DNA from: an uncultured Luteimonas sp.
GTDB lineage: Bacteria > Pseudomonadota > Gammaproteobacteria > Xanthomonadales > Xanthomonadaceae
Direction: 5' to 3'
Length of the DNA stretch: 22,687 nt
NCBI GenBank assembly: GCA_938008415.1
Contig: CALLKI010000064.1
Span: 1-22,687 of the forward strand
In this document: piece after piece, positions 11,515-21,483 of the stretch
Position numbering within the stretch: the stretch's first letter is position 1
How the letters are laid out: each line of letters begins with the position of its first letter
Notes under the pieces: generated by a model
Databases searched by the model: none
Told to the model about the DNA's origin: nothing
The model's input: only the letters and a program-made list of their open reading frames with translations
Made by a program: the position numbers and the translations under genes

Positions 11515-12591
11515 ATGAACATCGTCATCGTCGATGACCAGACCTCCGCCCGCACGATGCTGCGGCACGTCCTCGAGGACATCAGCCCCGAGCTGGAGGT
11601 GTTCGACTTCGGCGATCCCCAGGTCGCGCTGGACTGGTGCGAGAAGAACCGCCCGGACCTGCTGATCCTCGATTACCGCATGCCGGTGATCGACGGCCTG
11701 GAGTTCGCGCGCCGCTTCCGCCGGCCGCTGATGAACCGCGACGTGCCGATCGTGCTGGTCACCGTGGTCGGCGACGAGCCGATCCGCCAGGCAGCGCTGG
11801 ATGCCGGCGTCATCGACTTCCTGGTCAAGCCGGTCCGCCCGCGCGAGCTGCGCGCCCGCTGCCGCAACCTGCTGCAGCTGCGCCAGCAGACCGAATCCAT
11901 CAAGCAGCGCGCGCTCTCGCTCGAGCAGCGCCTGCTGGCGAGCATGCATGAGATCGAGGAACGCGAGCGCGAGACCCTGAACCGCCTCGCCCGGGCGATC
12001 GAGTACCGCGACGCGGGCACCAGCGCCAACCTCGCGCGGCTGGCGGCGATCGCGGGCGTGATCGCCGAGGAGCTTGGCCTGTTCGAGGAGGAGGTGCGGA
12101 TGATCGAGCTGGCCGCGCCCCTCCACGACATCGGCAAGATCGCGATCCCGGACGCCCTGCTGCAGAAGCCCGGCCCCCTCACCGAGGAGGAAATCCGGAT
12201 CATGCGCACGCACCCGAGGATCGGCCACGAGCTGCTCAGCGGCAGCCAGAACCGCTTCATCCAGCTCAGCGCCACCATCGCGCTGCGCCACCAGGAGCGT
12301 TACGACGGCAGCGGCTACCCCGATGGGCTGGCCGGCGACGCGATCCCGCTCGAGGCCCGGATCGTCGCGGTCGCCGACGTGTTCGACGCACTGATCTCGA
12401 AGCGTCCGTACAAGCCGGCCTGGAGCCTCGACGAGGCGTTCGCCTACATCCGCCAGAACAGCGGCAAGCTGTTCGACCCCGCCTGCGTGGACGCGTTGCT
12501 GCGCGCCCGCGAGCGGGTGGAGGAACTGTGCGCCCGCTACGCGTCGCCGGCCAAGGCCGCAAGCCCGCCGCAGCCCCGGGCAGAGGGATGA
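11515..12591 (+). CDS. rpfG: RpfG: response regulator with HD-GYP domain, degenerate metal site
   Basis: In the DSF pathway RpfG receives phosphate from RpfC and its HD-GYP domain hydrolyses cyclic di-GMP. The 358-residue product has a receiver domain at about 1-120 (acidic pair D7/D8, phosphoacceptor D53 in LILDYRMP, T83, K105). A helical linker follows, then the HD-GYP domain at about 150-345. HDIGK (H204, D205), H233, the GYP motif (267-269, in DGSGYP) and D288 are present. Two positions that are normally His in the family are not: N172 in RDAGTSANLARL and Q260 in LRHQERYDG. The first is an AAC codon and the second CAG, each one base from a His codon. Catalysis may be weakened or lost, while GYP-mediated protein contacts could persist. 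ATG 11515 puts the start just before the first receiver strand; 11470 is a possible alternative. The stop is 4 nt before rpfC. Confidence 0.93.
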   Translation: MNIVIVDDQTSARTMLRHVLEDISPELEVFDFGDPQVALDWCEKNRPDLLILDYRMPVIDGLEFARRFRRPLMNRDVPIVLVTVVGDEPIRQAALDAGVIDFLVKPVRPRELRARCRNLLQLRQQTESIKQRALSLEQRLLASMHEIEERERETLNRLARAIEYRDAGTSANLARLAAIAGVIAEELGLFEEEVRMIELAAPLHDIGKIAIPDALLQKPGPLTEEEIRIMRTHPRIGHELLSGSQNRFIQLSATIALRHQERYDGSGYPDGLAGDAIPLEARIVAVADVFDALISKRPYKPAWSLDEAFAYIRQNSGKLFDPACVDALLRARERVEELCARYASPAKAASPPQPRAEG

Positions 12592-12595
12592 CGCC

Positions 12596-14806
12596 ATGGG
12601 CACGATCCGGTCCATCATCGCCAGCCGCCTGTCGAACCGGCCCGACAGCGAGCACGGGCAGGCCATCATCCGGCTGATCATCCTGTTCATCGTCCTGGTC
12701 TACGTGCTGGGCCGGAACTACCTGCAGGCCGGCAGGGGAGGCGACACCTTCAGCGGCTCGGACGCGGTCCTGCTGATGGTGATGGCCGGATTCGTGCTCG
12801 GCAGCCTGATCCTGGGCTGGATCGTGGCCGATCCCCGCGTGTGCCACCCGCGCCGCGTGCTCGGCATGCTGTCCGACTACGGGCTGATGTCGGCGGCCAT
12901 GCTGGTCATGGGCGAGCCGCTGGCGTGGGTGTACGTGATCATCATGTGGGTCACGATCGGCAACGGCCTGCGCTACGGCAACCGCTACCTGCTCGGAGCC
13001 ATCGGCTTCGCCGTTACCTGTTTCGGCGTCGCGCTGTTCGGCAACGGCTACTGGCGGCAGAACATGAGCCTCGGCGTCGGCCTGCTGATCGGCCTGGTCG
13101 CCGTGCCGCTGTACCTGTCGCGGCTGCTGCTCGCCCTGACCCGGGCCACGGAGGAGGCCAGGCGCGCCAACGAGGCCAAGAGCCGGTTCCTGGCCAACAT
13201 GAGCCACGAGTTCCGCACGCCGCTCAACGGCCTGGCCGGCACCTCCGAGCTGTTGGCGACGACGAAGCTCGATCCGGAGCAACGCGAGTACGTCAACACC
13301 ATCCAGGCCTCGACCCGCACCCTGCTGGCGCTGGTCGAGGACGTGCTCGACATCTCCGCGATCGAGGCGGGCAAGATCAAGATCTCGCGCGAGGAATTCT
13401 CGCCGCACGTGCTGGTCGAGCATGTCTCGCTGATCCTGGCGCCCGCGGCGAGGGCCAAGCAGCTGGACTACCGGGTCCGCATCGGCGACGACGTGCCACG
13501 CGTGCTGCTCGGCGACCCGGCGCACCTGCGCCAGGTGCTGCTCAACCTGGTCAACAACGCCATCAAGTTCACGGAGAAGGGCTTCGTCCAGCTGGATGTG
13601 ACGGTCGCCGACGGCATGCACGCCGCGGGGAACGGGGTGCGCCTGCGCTTCACGATCTCGGACTCGGGCATCGGCATCCCGATGTCGGCCAAGACCAGGC
13701 TGTTCGAGGCGTTCGAGCAGGTGGACACCAGCCTGTCGCGCCGCCATGGCGGCACCGGCCTCGGCACCACGATCGCCAAGGGCCTGACCGAGGCGATGGG
13801 CGGGAGCATCGGCTTCGAGAGCGTGGAGAAGGTCGGCAGCCGCTTCTGGGTCGAGCTGCCGTTCGAGCCGCCCGTCACGCGCTCCGATGCCGCCGCACCG
13901 GCGGTCGCCGACGCGGCAGGGACGGAAGAGGCGCCCAGGGCCGCCCCCGCCAACGTCATCGCCTTCACCGACCCGTTCCTGCGCCATCGCGCGCGGGTAC
14001 GCAGCATGCACATCCTCATCGCGGACGACAACGCCGCTAACCGGATGGTGTTGCAGAACCTGCTGCAGAAGGCAGGGCACAAGGTGGTCGCGGTCAACGA
14101 CGGCGAGGCGGTGCTCGCGGCGCTCGAGGTCAGCGACTACGACGCGGTCATCGTGGACCTGCACATGCCGGGCATCAACGGCCTGGACATGCTGCGCCAG
14201 TTGCGGGTGATGGAGGCCGGCGTCCCGCGCAAGACCCCGGTGATCGTCCTCAGCGCCGACGTGACCCCGGAATCCATCCAGCGCTGCGAGCAGGCCGGTG
14301 CCAAGGCCTTCATCGCCAAGCCTGTGGTCGCCGCCCGCCTGCTCGACACCCTGGCCGAGATCGCCACCACCGGCCAGGCGCAGACGCCGGTGCAGACCGG
14401 GCGCCCGGAGCTGGCGGTGACGCTGGAGGACGACGCCTTCGACCCGTCGGTGCTGGACGAACTCTGCGCGCTCGGCATGGGCCGGGACTTCGTCGTCCGC
14501 TTCATCGAGCAGTGCAAGATCGACGCCGAGAACTGCCTTGCCGCGTTCGAGGCGCACGGCCGGGCCGGGCAGTGGGAGCAGGTGCGCGAGCAGGCGCACG
14601 CGCTCAAGGGCGTCGCCGGCAACCTCGGGCTGGTCAGGCTGGGGGCACAGGCCGGGGAGGTCATGCAGCTGCCGGACTGGCAGCTGGCCCGGGAGTGGCG
14701 GCAGCGCCACGGCGCGCTGCGCGAGCGGCTGGTACAGGGCCAGACCCTGCTGGCCGGGTACGACCCGGGGAAAGAAGGGGCCGCCGACCAGGCAGGGGAT
14801 TCCTGA
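12596..14806 (+). CDS. rpfC: RpfC: DSF-sensing hybrid histidine kinase
   Basis: Inner-membrane sensor of the DSF signal, which also restrains RpfF in X. campestris. The 736-residue order is: short N-terminal sensor (1-22); five or six membrane segments from about 23 to 180; HisKA with NMSHEFRTPLNG (H204); HATPase with NLVNNAIKF (N box), SDSGIGIP (G1) and GGTGLG (G2); receiver with D521 in VDLHMPGI; C-terminal HPt with H668 in AHALKGVAGN. This is a complete H-D-H relay for onward transfer to RpfG. The N-terminus carries the R15-x-D17-S18-E19-H-x-Q22 pattern that, from memory, matches X. campestris RpfC residues implicated in DSF binding. A GAGGGA ribosome-binding site overlaps the end of rpfG, so rpfG and rpfC form an operon. 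No rpfH gene lies between them. Confidence 0.97.
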   Translation: MGTIRSIIASRLSNRPDSEHGQAIIRLIILFIVLVYVLGRNYLQAGRGGDTFSGSDAVLLMVMAGFVLGSLILGWIVADPRVCHPRRVLGMLSDYGLMSAAMLVMGEPLAWVYVIIMWVTIGNGLRYGNRYLLGAIGFAVTCFGVALFGNGYWRQNMSLGVGLLIGLVAVPLYLSRLLLALTRATEEARRANEAKSRFLANMSHEFRTPLNGLAGTSELLATTKLDPEQREYVNTIQASTRTLLALVEDVLDISAIEAGKIKISREEFSPHVLVEHVSLILAPAARAKQLDYRVRIGDDVPRVLLGDPAHLRQVLLNLVNNAIKFTEKGFVQLDVTVADGMHAAGNGVRLRFTISDSGIGIPMSAKTRLFEAFEQVDTSLSRRHGGTGLGTTIAKGLTEAMGGSIGFESVEKVGSRFWVELPFEPPVTRSDAAAPAVADAAGTEEAPRAAPANVIAFTDPFLRHRARVRSMHILIADDNAANRMVLQNLLQKAGHKVVAVNDGEAVLAALEVSDYDAVIVDLHMPGINGLDMLRQLRVMEAGVPRKTPVIVLSADVTPESIQRCEQAGAKAFIAKPVVAARLLDTLAEIATTGQAQTPVQTGRPELAVTLEDDAFDPSVLDELCALGMGRDFVVRFIEQCKIDAENCLAAFEAHGRAGQWEQVREQAHALKGVAGNLGLVRLGAQAGEVMQLPDWQLAREWRQRHGALRERLVQGQTLLAGYDPGKEGAADQAGDS

Positions 14807-14833
14807 CCGGCGGCCAACGGCACTTCCTGGCGT

Positions 14834-14875
14834 CCCTTCCCGGCGGCGGAACAGGGAGGGCCGGCCGGGAAAGGG
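14834..14875. terminator. Hairpin between convergent rpfC and rpfF
   Basis: CCCTTCCCGGC (14834-14844) pairs with GCCGGGAAAGGG (14864-14875) with one bulged base, around a 19-nt loop. It lies in the 82-nt gap between the two convergent stops and could work in both directions. No clear T-run follows on either strand. Confidence 0.5.
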
Positions 14876-14888
14876 TCCACGGGGATGA

Positions 14889-15764
14889 TCAGGCGGCCGC
14901 CGCCTTGGCCGCGAGCCGGGACTGTGCCTTGACGATCCGCTCCATGGTCTTGAGCGACTTCTCGCCCAGCGCCAGGGCGGTGTCCACCCAGACCTCGGTG
15001 ATGCCCATCAGCTCGTTGTAGCCGACCGGCTGGGCGATCGCGCGGACCGCGTTCAGCGCCAGGTGCGCATGCGGACGGCTCTGCTGGCGGGTGATGATCT
15101 CCTGCACCGCGGCCTCGCCCTGGCCCTTGGGCACCAGCACGTCCACGATGCCCATGCGGTACATCTCCTCGCTGCTGTAGAGGGTGCCATCGAGGATGAT
15201 CTTCTCGGCCAGCTGCGGCGAAACGCGCTTGCACAGGAACGAGTAGGCGCCCATCCCCGGGAACAGGCCGAACAGCACCTCGGGCAGGCCCATGCTCACG
15301 CCTTCCTCGGCGACGATGGTGTGGCAGGCCAGGGCCATCTCGAGGCCGCCGCCGAGCGCGTCGCCCTGGACCAGGGCGATGGTGCGCACGTCGCCGCCCA
15401 GGCCGTTGTGGAAGTGGTAGACGCCGTCAACGCAGCGGCGCGCGTATTCGAGCAGCTTCTGGCGGTTGTTGCTGCGGATCAGCTCGGCGAACAGCTCGAG
15501 GTCGCCACCGAGGTTGAAGGCGGGCGCGTCGGAGGCGAGGACCAGATGGCGGAGCCTGCCGGGTTCGCGCTGCGACTCGCGCAGGGTGATCGAGGTCAGG
15601 TAGCCCCACATGTCCTCCATCAGCTGGGTCCGGAAGCAGGGGCGCACGCCCTTGCCGATGTCGGCGTGCTGGTAGAGCCAGTGGGCGGACTGGTCCGGCG
15701 TGACCTCGACCCGGATGGTGGCGTAGGAGTTGATGCTGCGGCGCAGCTGTTCGACGTTCGTCAT
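14889..15764 (-). CDS. rpfF: RpfF: DSF synthase (enoyl-CoA hydratase/thioesterase fold)
   Basis: Makes cis-2-unsaturated fatty-acid signals from acyl-ACP by dehydration and thioester hydrolysis. The 291-residue product is close to the 289 residues of X. campestris RpfF. It has the crotonase core with FNLGGDLELF, QGDALGGGLEMALACH and MGLPEVLFGLFPGMGAYSF. E142 and E162 correspond to the two catalytic glutamates (E141/E161) of X. campestris RpfF. The C-terminal helical segment (ITEVWVDTALALGEKSLKTMERIVKAQSR) is strongly family-like. ATG 15764 was chosen because GGGGGAAA lies about 8 nt upstream; in-frame ATG 15791 and GTG 15794 have no comparable site. The gene lies downstream of rpfB on the same strand with a 158-nt gap holding a hairpin, and is convergent with rpfC. 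Confidence 0.97.
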   Translation of the reverse strand: MTNVEQLRRSINSYATIRVEVTPDQSAHWLYQHADIGKGVRPCFRTQLMEDMWGYLTSITLRESQREPGRLRHLVLASDAPAFNLGGDLELFAELIRSNNRQKLLEYARRCVDGVYHFHNGLGGDVRTIALVQGDALGGGLEMALACHTIVAEEGVSMGLPEVLFGLFPGMGAYSFLCKRVSPQLAEKIILDGTLYSSEEMYRMGIVDVLVPKGQGEAAVQEIITRQQSRPHAHLALNAVRAIAQPVGYNELMGITEVWVDTALALGEKSLKTMERIVKAQSRLAAKAAAA

Positions 15765-15846
15765 GTTGGTTTCCCCCGAGCGGATAGGCATCACAAACCC
15801 GTCGGAGCCGCGGGTCCATAAATGCCGTTGAGTGTCAGAAAGTGCC

Positions 15847-15872
15847 CGATAGGCGCCTGTATGCGCCTATCG
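15847..15872. repeat. Perfect 10-bp inverted repeat in the rpfB-rpfF gap
   Basis: CGATAGGCGC (15847-15856) and GCGCCTATCG (15863-15872) are exact reverse complements around a 6-nt loop, CTGTAT. On the transcribed minus strand the hairpin sits about 50 nt after the rpfB stop and 83 nt before the rpfF ATG. The sequence after it on that strand is GGGCACTTTCTG, not a T-run, so a canonical terminator is not supported. It could be an attenuator, an RNA-stability element, or a palindromic protein site upstream of rpfF. No clear rpfF promoter was found in this gap. Confidence 0.7.
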
Positions 15873-15922
15873 TCGCCGAACTGCAAGGGGGTACCGGCCC
15901 GGGGGAAGGCGGGACAGGGCGG

Positions 15923-17602
15923 TTATTTGCCCCTGGCCTCCTCCCGGAGCTCCCGCCTGAGGATCTTCCCGACGTTGGATTTGGGAAGTTCGTCACGGAA
16001 TTCGATGATTTTCGGCTGCTTGTAGCCGGTCAGGTTCGCCTTGGCATGGGCCCGGACCTGGGCCTCGGTCAGGGAGGGGTCCTTCCTGACGATGACCAGC
16101 TTGACCGCCTCCCCGGACTTCTCGTCGGGGACCCCGACCGCGGCCACCTCGAGCACGCCGGGCATCATCGCGATCACGTCCTCGATCTCGTTCGGGTAGA
16201 CGTTGAAGCCGGACACCAGGATCATGTCCTTCTTCCGGTCGACGATGTAGAAGAAGCCCTTTTCGTCCATCCTGGCCATGTCACCGGTGTGCAGCCAGCC
16301 GTCGGCATCGATCGCGGCCGCGGTTTCCTCCGGGCGGTTCCAGTAGCCCTTCATCACCTGCGGGCCCTTGATGCACAGTTCGCCGACCTCGCCCGGGGGC
16401 AGCATGCGCCCGTCGTCGTCCTTGATGCAGGCGTCGGTCGAGGGGATGGGCAGGCCGATCGAGCCGTTGTATTCGGCGAGGTCCATCGGGTTGATGCACG
16501 CCGCCGGAGAGGTCTCGGTCAGGCCGTAGGCCTCGACCAGGGTCACGCCGGTCACTTTCTTCCAGCGCTCGGCCACGGCCCGCTGCACCGCCATGCCGCC
16601 TCCCAGGGTCAGGCGCAGCGAGGAGAAATCCAGCTCCTCGAAGCCCGGCGTGTTGAGCAGGCCGTTGAACAGGGTGTTGACCCCGGTGATGGCCGTCATC
16701 CGGATCTTCCGGAGCTCCTTCACGAAGCCCGGCATGTCGCGAGGGTTGGTGATCAGGTGGTTCAACCCGCCGAATTTCATGAACACCAGCCCGTTCGCGG
16801 TCAGCGCGAAGATGTGGTACAGCGGCAGGGCCGTGACGATGACTTCCTCGCCCGGGCGCAGCAGGTCGCCGAGCCAGGCCGAGGCCTGCTGCATGTTCGC
16901 CACCATGTTGCGGTGGGTGAGCATCGCGCCCTTGGCCACGCCGGTGGTGCCGCCCGTGTACTGCAGGAAGGCGATGTCCTGAGGGTCGATCACGACCTCC
17001 GGCAGCGCGTGGCGCGCGCCTGCCGCGAGCACATCGCGGAAGCGGACCGCGCCCGGGATGTCGTAATCGGGCACCATCTTCTTCACGTGCCTGAGCACGA
17101 AGTTGACGATGGGGCGCTTCGGGAAATCGAGCATGTCGCCCAGGCCGGTGGTGATCACCTGGCGGACCTGGGTTTCCGCGACGACCTCCTGGACCGTCCT
17201 GGCGAAATTGTCCAGCACCAGGATCGCGCTGGCGCCGGAGTCGACGAGCTGGTGCTTGAGCTCGCGCGCGGTGTACATGGGGTTGGTATTCACCACCGTC
17301 AGCCCGGCGCGGAGCACGCCGAAGGTGGCGATCGGATGCTGCAGGCAGTTCGGCAGCATGATCGCGACCCGGTCGCCCTTCTTCAGCTTCAGCTCGCCGA
17401 GCAGGTAGGCGGCGAAGTGGCGGCTGAGCTCGTCCACTTCCGCATAGGTGATCGTCTTGCCGAGGTTGGCGAAGGCGGCGCGGTCACGGAAATCGCGCAG
17501 CGCGCCTTCGAGTACCGCAGGGACCGAGGGGAATTCGTCCGGGTTGATTTCCGCGGGTACGCCTGCCGGGTACTGCGCCAGCCAGGGCCGTTCGATCGTC
17601 AT
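15923..17602 (-). CDS. rpfB: RpfB: long-chain fatty acid-CoA ligase (FadD-like)
   Basis: An AMP-forming acyl-CoA synthetase that activates long-chain fatty acids. In Xanthomonas RpfB is linked to turnover of DSF-family signals. The 559-residue product is close to the 561 of E. coli FadD. The AMP-binding P-loop LQYTGGTTGVAKGAMLTH lies near residues 210-228, VEAYGLTETSP follows, then GYWNRPEE, GWLHTGDMA and DRKKDMILVSGFNVYPNEIE. The C-terminal lysine block GKILRRELRE closes the protein. ATG 17602 was chosen because GGGAGGA lies about 6 nt upstream and the N-terminus (MTIERPWLAQYPAGVPAEI) is FadD-like; the frame stays open to 17890, but that extension looks like non-coding sequence. rpfF follows on the same strand. 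Confidence 0.95.
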   Translation of the reverse strand: MTIERPWLAQYPAGVPAEINPDEFPSVPAVLEGALRDFRDRAAFANLGKTITYAEVDELSRHFAAYLLGELKLKKGDRVAIMLPNCLQHPIATFGVLRAGLTVVNTNPMYTARELKHQLVDSGASAILVLDNFARTVQEVVAETQVRQVITTGLGDMLDFPKRPIVNFVLRHVKKMVPDYDIPGAVRFRDVLAAGARHALPEVVIDPQDIAFLQYTGGTTGVAKGAMLTHRNMVANMQQASAWLGDLLRPGEEVIVTALPLYHIFALTANGLVFMKFGGLNHLITNPRDMPGFVKELRKIRMTAITGVNTLFNGLLNTPGFEELDFSSLRLTLGGGMAVQRAVAERWKKVTGVTLVEAYGLTETSPAACINPMDLAEYNGSIGLPIPSTDACIKDDDGRMLPPGEVGELCIKGPQVMKGYWNRPEETAAAIDADGWLHTGDMARMDEKGFFYIVDRKKDMILVSGFNVYPNEIEDVIAMMPGVLEVAAVGVPDEKSGEAVKLVIVRKDPSLTEAQVRAHAKANLTGYKQPKIIEFRDELPKSNVGKILRRELREEARGK

Positions 17603-17662
17603 GCAGATCCTCCCTCTGTCTCGTCCGCGCGTTGTTTCCGCTGTGGATACCGTCGGGTATGG

Positions 17663-17691
17663 ATTGGAGCATAGCCCCCACATGCTGGCAA
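17663..17691 (-). promoter_or_regulatory. Candidate rpfB promoter
   Basis: On the minus strand TTGCCA (17691-17686, 5 of 6 to the -35 consensus) and TCCAAT (17668-17663, 4 of 6) are 17 nt apart. Transcription would start near 17656 and give a leader of about 54 nt. A short ATACC-GTCG-GGTAT inverted repeat (17648-17661) lies at the predicted start and could be an operator. No clear Clp/CRP-type TGTGA-N6-TCACA site was found. Confidence 0.4.
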
Positions 17692-17742
17692 GGTGAAAAT
17701 GGCATGGCTGCAATGCCCGCGCGAGGGGAACGGAGGAAGGGA

Positions 17743-18186
17743 ATGCTGTACCGGTGGGGCCTGAAAAGCCTGTCGGCCGCGTGCATGGCGCTGGCCATCG
17801 CCGCGTGTTCCCGGCCCGAGCCCGAGGCCGCGCTGCGTGAGCGGGTCTCGGCGCTGCAGGATGCGATCGGCGCGCGCGATCCTGCCGCAATGCAGCAATT
17901 CCTGTCGGCGGACTTCATCGGCAACGACGGCATGGACCGGCGCGCCGCAAGGGCCTACGCCGCCCTGCTGATGCGGCGGCATCCGCGCTCCGGCGTCGTC
18001 TTCGGGCCGCTCCGGGTGGACATGGCGTCGCCCGGCCATGCCTCGGTCGGCTTCGACGCGATCGCCACGGCCGGCCCCGACGGCCCGCTGCCCGGGCATG
18101 CCGGGGTCTACGCCGTGCGCACGGCCTGGCGCGACCAGGACGGAGAGTGGATGCTCTACCGGGCGGAATGGACCCGGAAGCTGTAA
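17743..18186 (+). CDS. Small lipoprotein with NTF2/SnoaL-like domain
   Basis: A 147-residue predicted lipoprotein. Basic residues and a hydrophobic stretch (residues 4-21) lead to the lipobox Ile-Ala-Ala-Cys with C22 as the lipidated residue, so the mature protein should be membrane-anchored. The rest (LRERVSALQDAIGARDPAAMQQFLSADF at the front, GVYAVRTAWRDQDGEWMLYRAEWTRKL at the end) has the helix-then-sheet pattern of NTF2-like proteins, ending in the W-x-L-Y-R-A-E-W strand typical of that fold. No catalytic function can be assigned. ATG 17743 is preceded by GGAGG at 17732-17736 with 6-nt spacing. The longer frame from 17632 would lack a signal peptide at its start. The gene is divergent from rpfB and convergent with acnA. 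Confidence 0.82.
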   Translation: MLYRWGLKSLSAACMALAIAACSRPEPEAALRERVSALQDAIGARDPAAMQQFLSADFIGNDGMDRRAARAYAALLMRRHPRSGVVFGPLRVDMASPGHASVGFDAIATAGPDGPLPGHAGVYAVRTAWRDQDGEWMLYRAEWTRKL

Positions 18187-18262
18187 CCGTCCGGCGACGC
18201 GCCGCCACCCGTCGCGACAGGCCGGAGCATCCGCGCCCCGGCCCCGGGAACCACCGCCGGTG

Positions 18263-18294
18263 GCGGGCGGGGCGCCTGGACGCCCCGCGCCCGC
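18263..18294. terminator. GC-rich hairpin between convergent lipoprotein gene and acnA
   Basis: GCGGGC-GGGGCG (18263-18274) pairs with CGCCCC-(GC)-GCCCGC (18281-18294) around a 6-nt loop, with a 2-nt bulge. It sits in the 144-nt gap between the two convergent stops, so it could end both transcripts. There is no T-run. A smaller CCACC/GGTGG stem lies just before it at 18251-18263. Confidence 0.45.
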
Positions 18295-18330
18295 GGGCCG
18301 GGCCTGCGCCGCGCGGCGGAACCGGCGCGC

Positions 18331-21093
<2,763 letters not shown>

Positions 21094-21160
21094 GGCGGTG
21101 CTCCTCGTGGTTGCTGGCATTGCGGTTCTTTTTCTTTGCTCTCCGGGCCCGAGTCTACGC

Positions 21161-21185
21161 CTCCCGGACGGGAATTCCGGTGGAG
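21161..21185. repeat. Imperfect hairpin in the acnA leader
   Basis: CTCC-CGGA (21161-21168) can pair with TCCG-(GT)-GGAG (21176-21185) around a 7-nt loop. It lies 68 to 92 nt upstream of the acnA ATG. An A-rich stretch (AAAGAAAAAGAA on the minus strand) sits between it and the ribosome-binding site. No convincing acnA promoter was found: a TAGACT box near 21150 has no -35 partner. Function unknown. Confidence 0.25.
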
Positions 21186-21203
21186 GCCCGGCCCGCGGGG
21201 CCA

Positions 21204-21252
21204 GTATGTGGGCGAAGGTATGCATCTGAAAGTATGTATAATCCATACATAC
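21204..21252 (+). promoter_or_regulatory. Toxin-antitoxin promoter and GTATG operator array
   Basis: GTATG boxes begin at 21204, 21218 and 21232, an exact 14-nt period on the same face as the coding strand. The third opens a perfect 8-bp inverted repeat, GTATGTAT-N5-ATACATAC, at 21232-21252. A consensus TATAAT -10 (21237-21242) lies inside that repeat, so a bound repressor would block polymerase. No good -35 is visible. The layout is what is known for autoregulation by AbrB/MazE-type antitoxins. The array is about 110 nt from the acnA ATG and could also influence acnA. Confidence 0.75.
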
Positions 21253-21276
21253 CGTTCCCCTCATGGGAGGGCAGCC

Positions 21277-21483
21277 ATGGAAGCCATCGTTGCCGAGCGC
21301 GGCCAGATCACGCTCCCCAAGGCCGTCCGCGACGCACTGGGCCTGACCAAGGGCAGCGTGCTCAAGGTCGAGCTGGACGGCAGCCGGATCGTGCTGCGCA
21401 AGAACGTGGACGACGCGATCTCGCGCGTGCGCGGCAAGTTCGCGCTTGACGCCGAAACCGGGCAGGGCAAGACCGGCCGATGA
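21277..21483 (+). CDS. AbrB/MazE-type antitoxin
   Basis: A 68-residue protein with an N-terminal swapped-hairpin AbrB DNA-binding domain (residues about 3-45). The block ERGQITLPKAVRDALGL followed by KGSVLKVELDGSRIVLRK is typical. The C-terminal tail (DDAISRVRGKFALDAETG) matches the toxin-binding tails of VapB-like antitoxins. ATG 21277 has GGGAGG at 21265-21270 with 6-nt spacing. It would dimerise, bind the operator upstream, and neutralise the PIN protein. Its TGA overlaps the next start (ATGA at 21480-21483), the usual coupling of such pairs. An antisense frame through acnA runs into this gene without a stop, but that is chance. Confidence 0.92.
   Translation: MEAIVAERGQITLPKAVRDALGLTKGSVLKVELDGSRIVLRKNVDDAISRVRGKFALDAETGQGKTGR

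Noticed and set aside
12266..14710. 814-codon minus-strand open frame opposite rpfG and rpfC
   Set aside because: Antisense shadow with a repetitive His/Gln/Arg-rich product and no domain signal.
15842..17674. 610-codon plus-strand open frame opposite rpfB
   Set aside because: Antisense of the acyl-CoA ligase; composition is typical of high-GC shadows.
17602..17890. Longer start for rpfB
   Set aside because: The extension would cross the promoter region and the divergent lipoprotein gene start, and has no FadD-like sequence; ATG 17602 has a strong ribosome-binding site.
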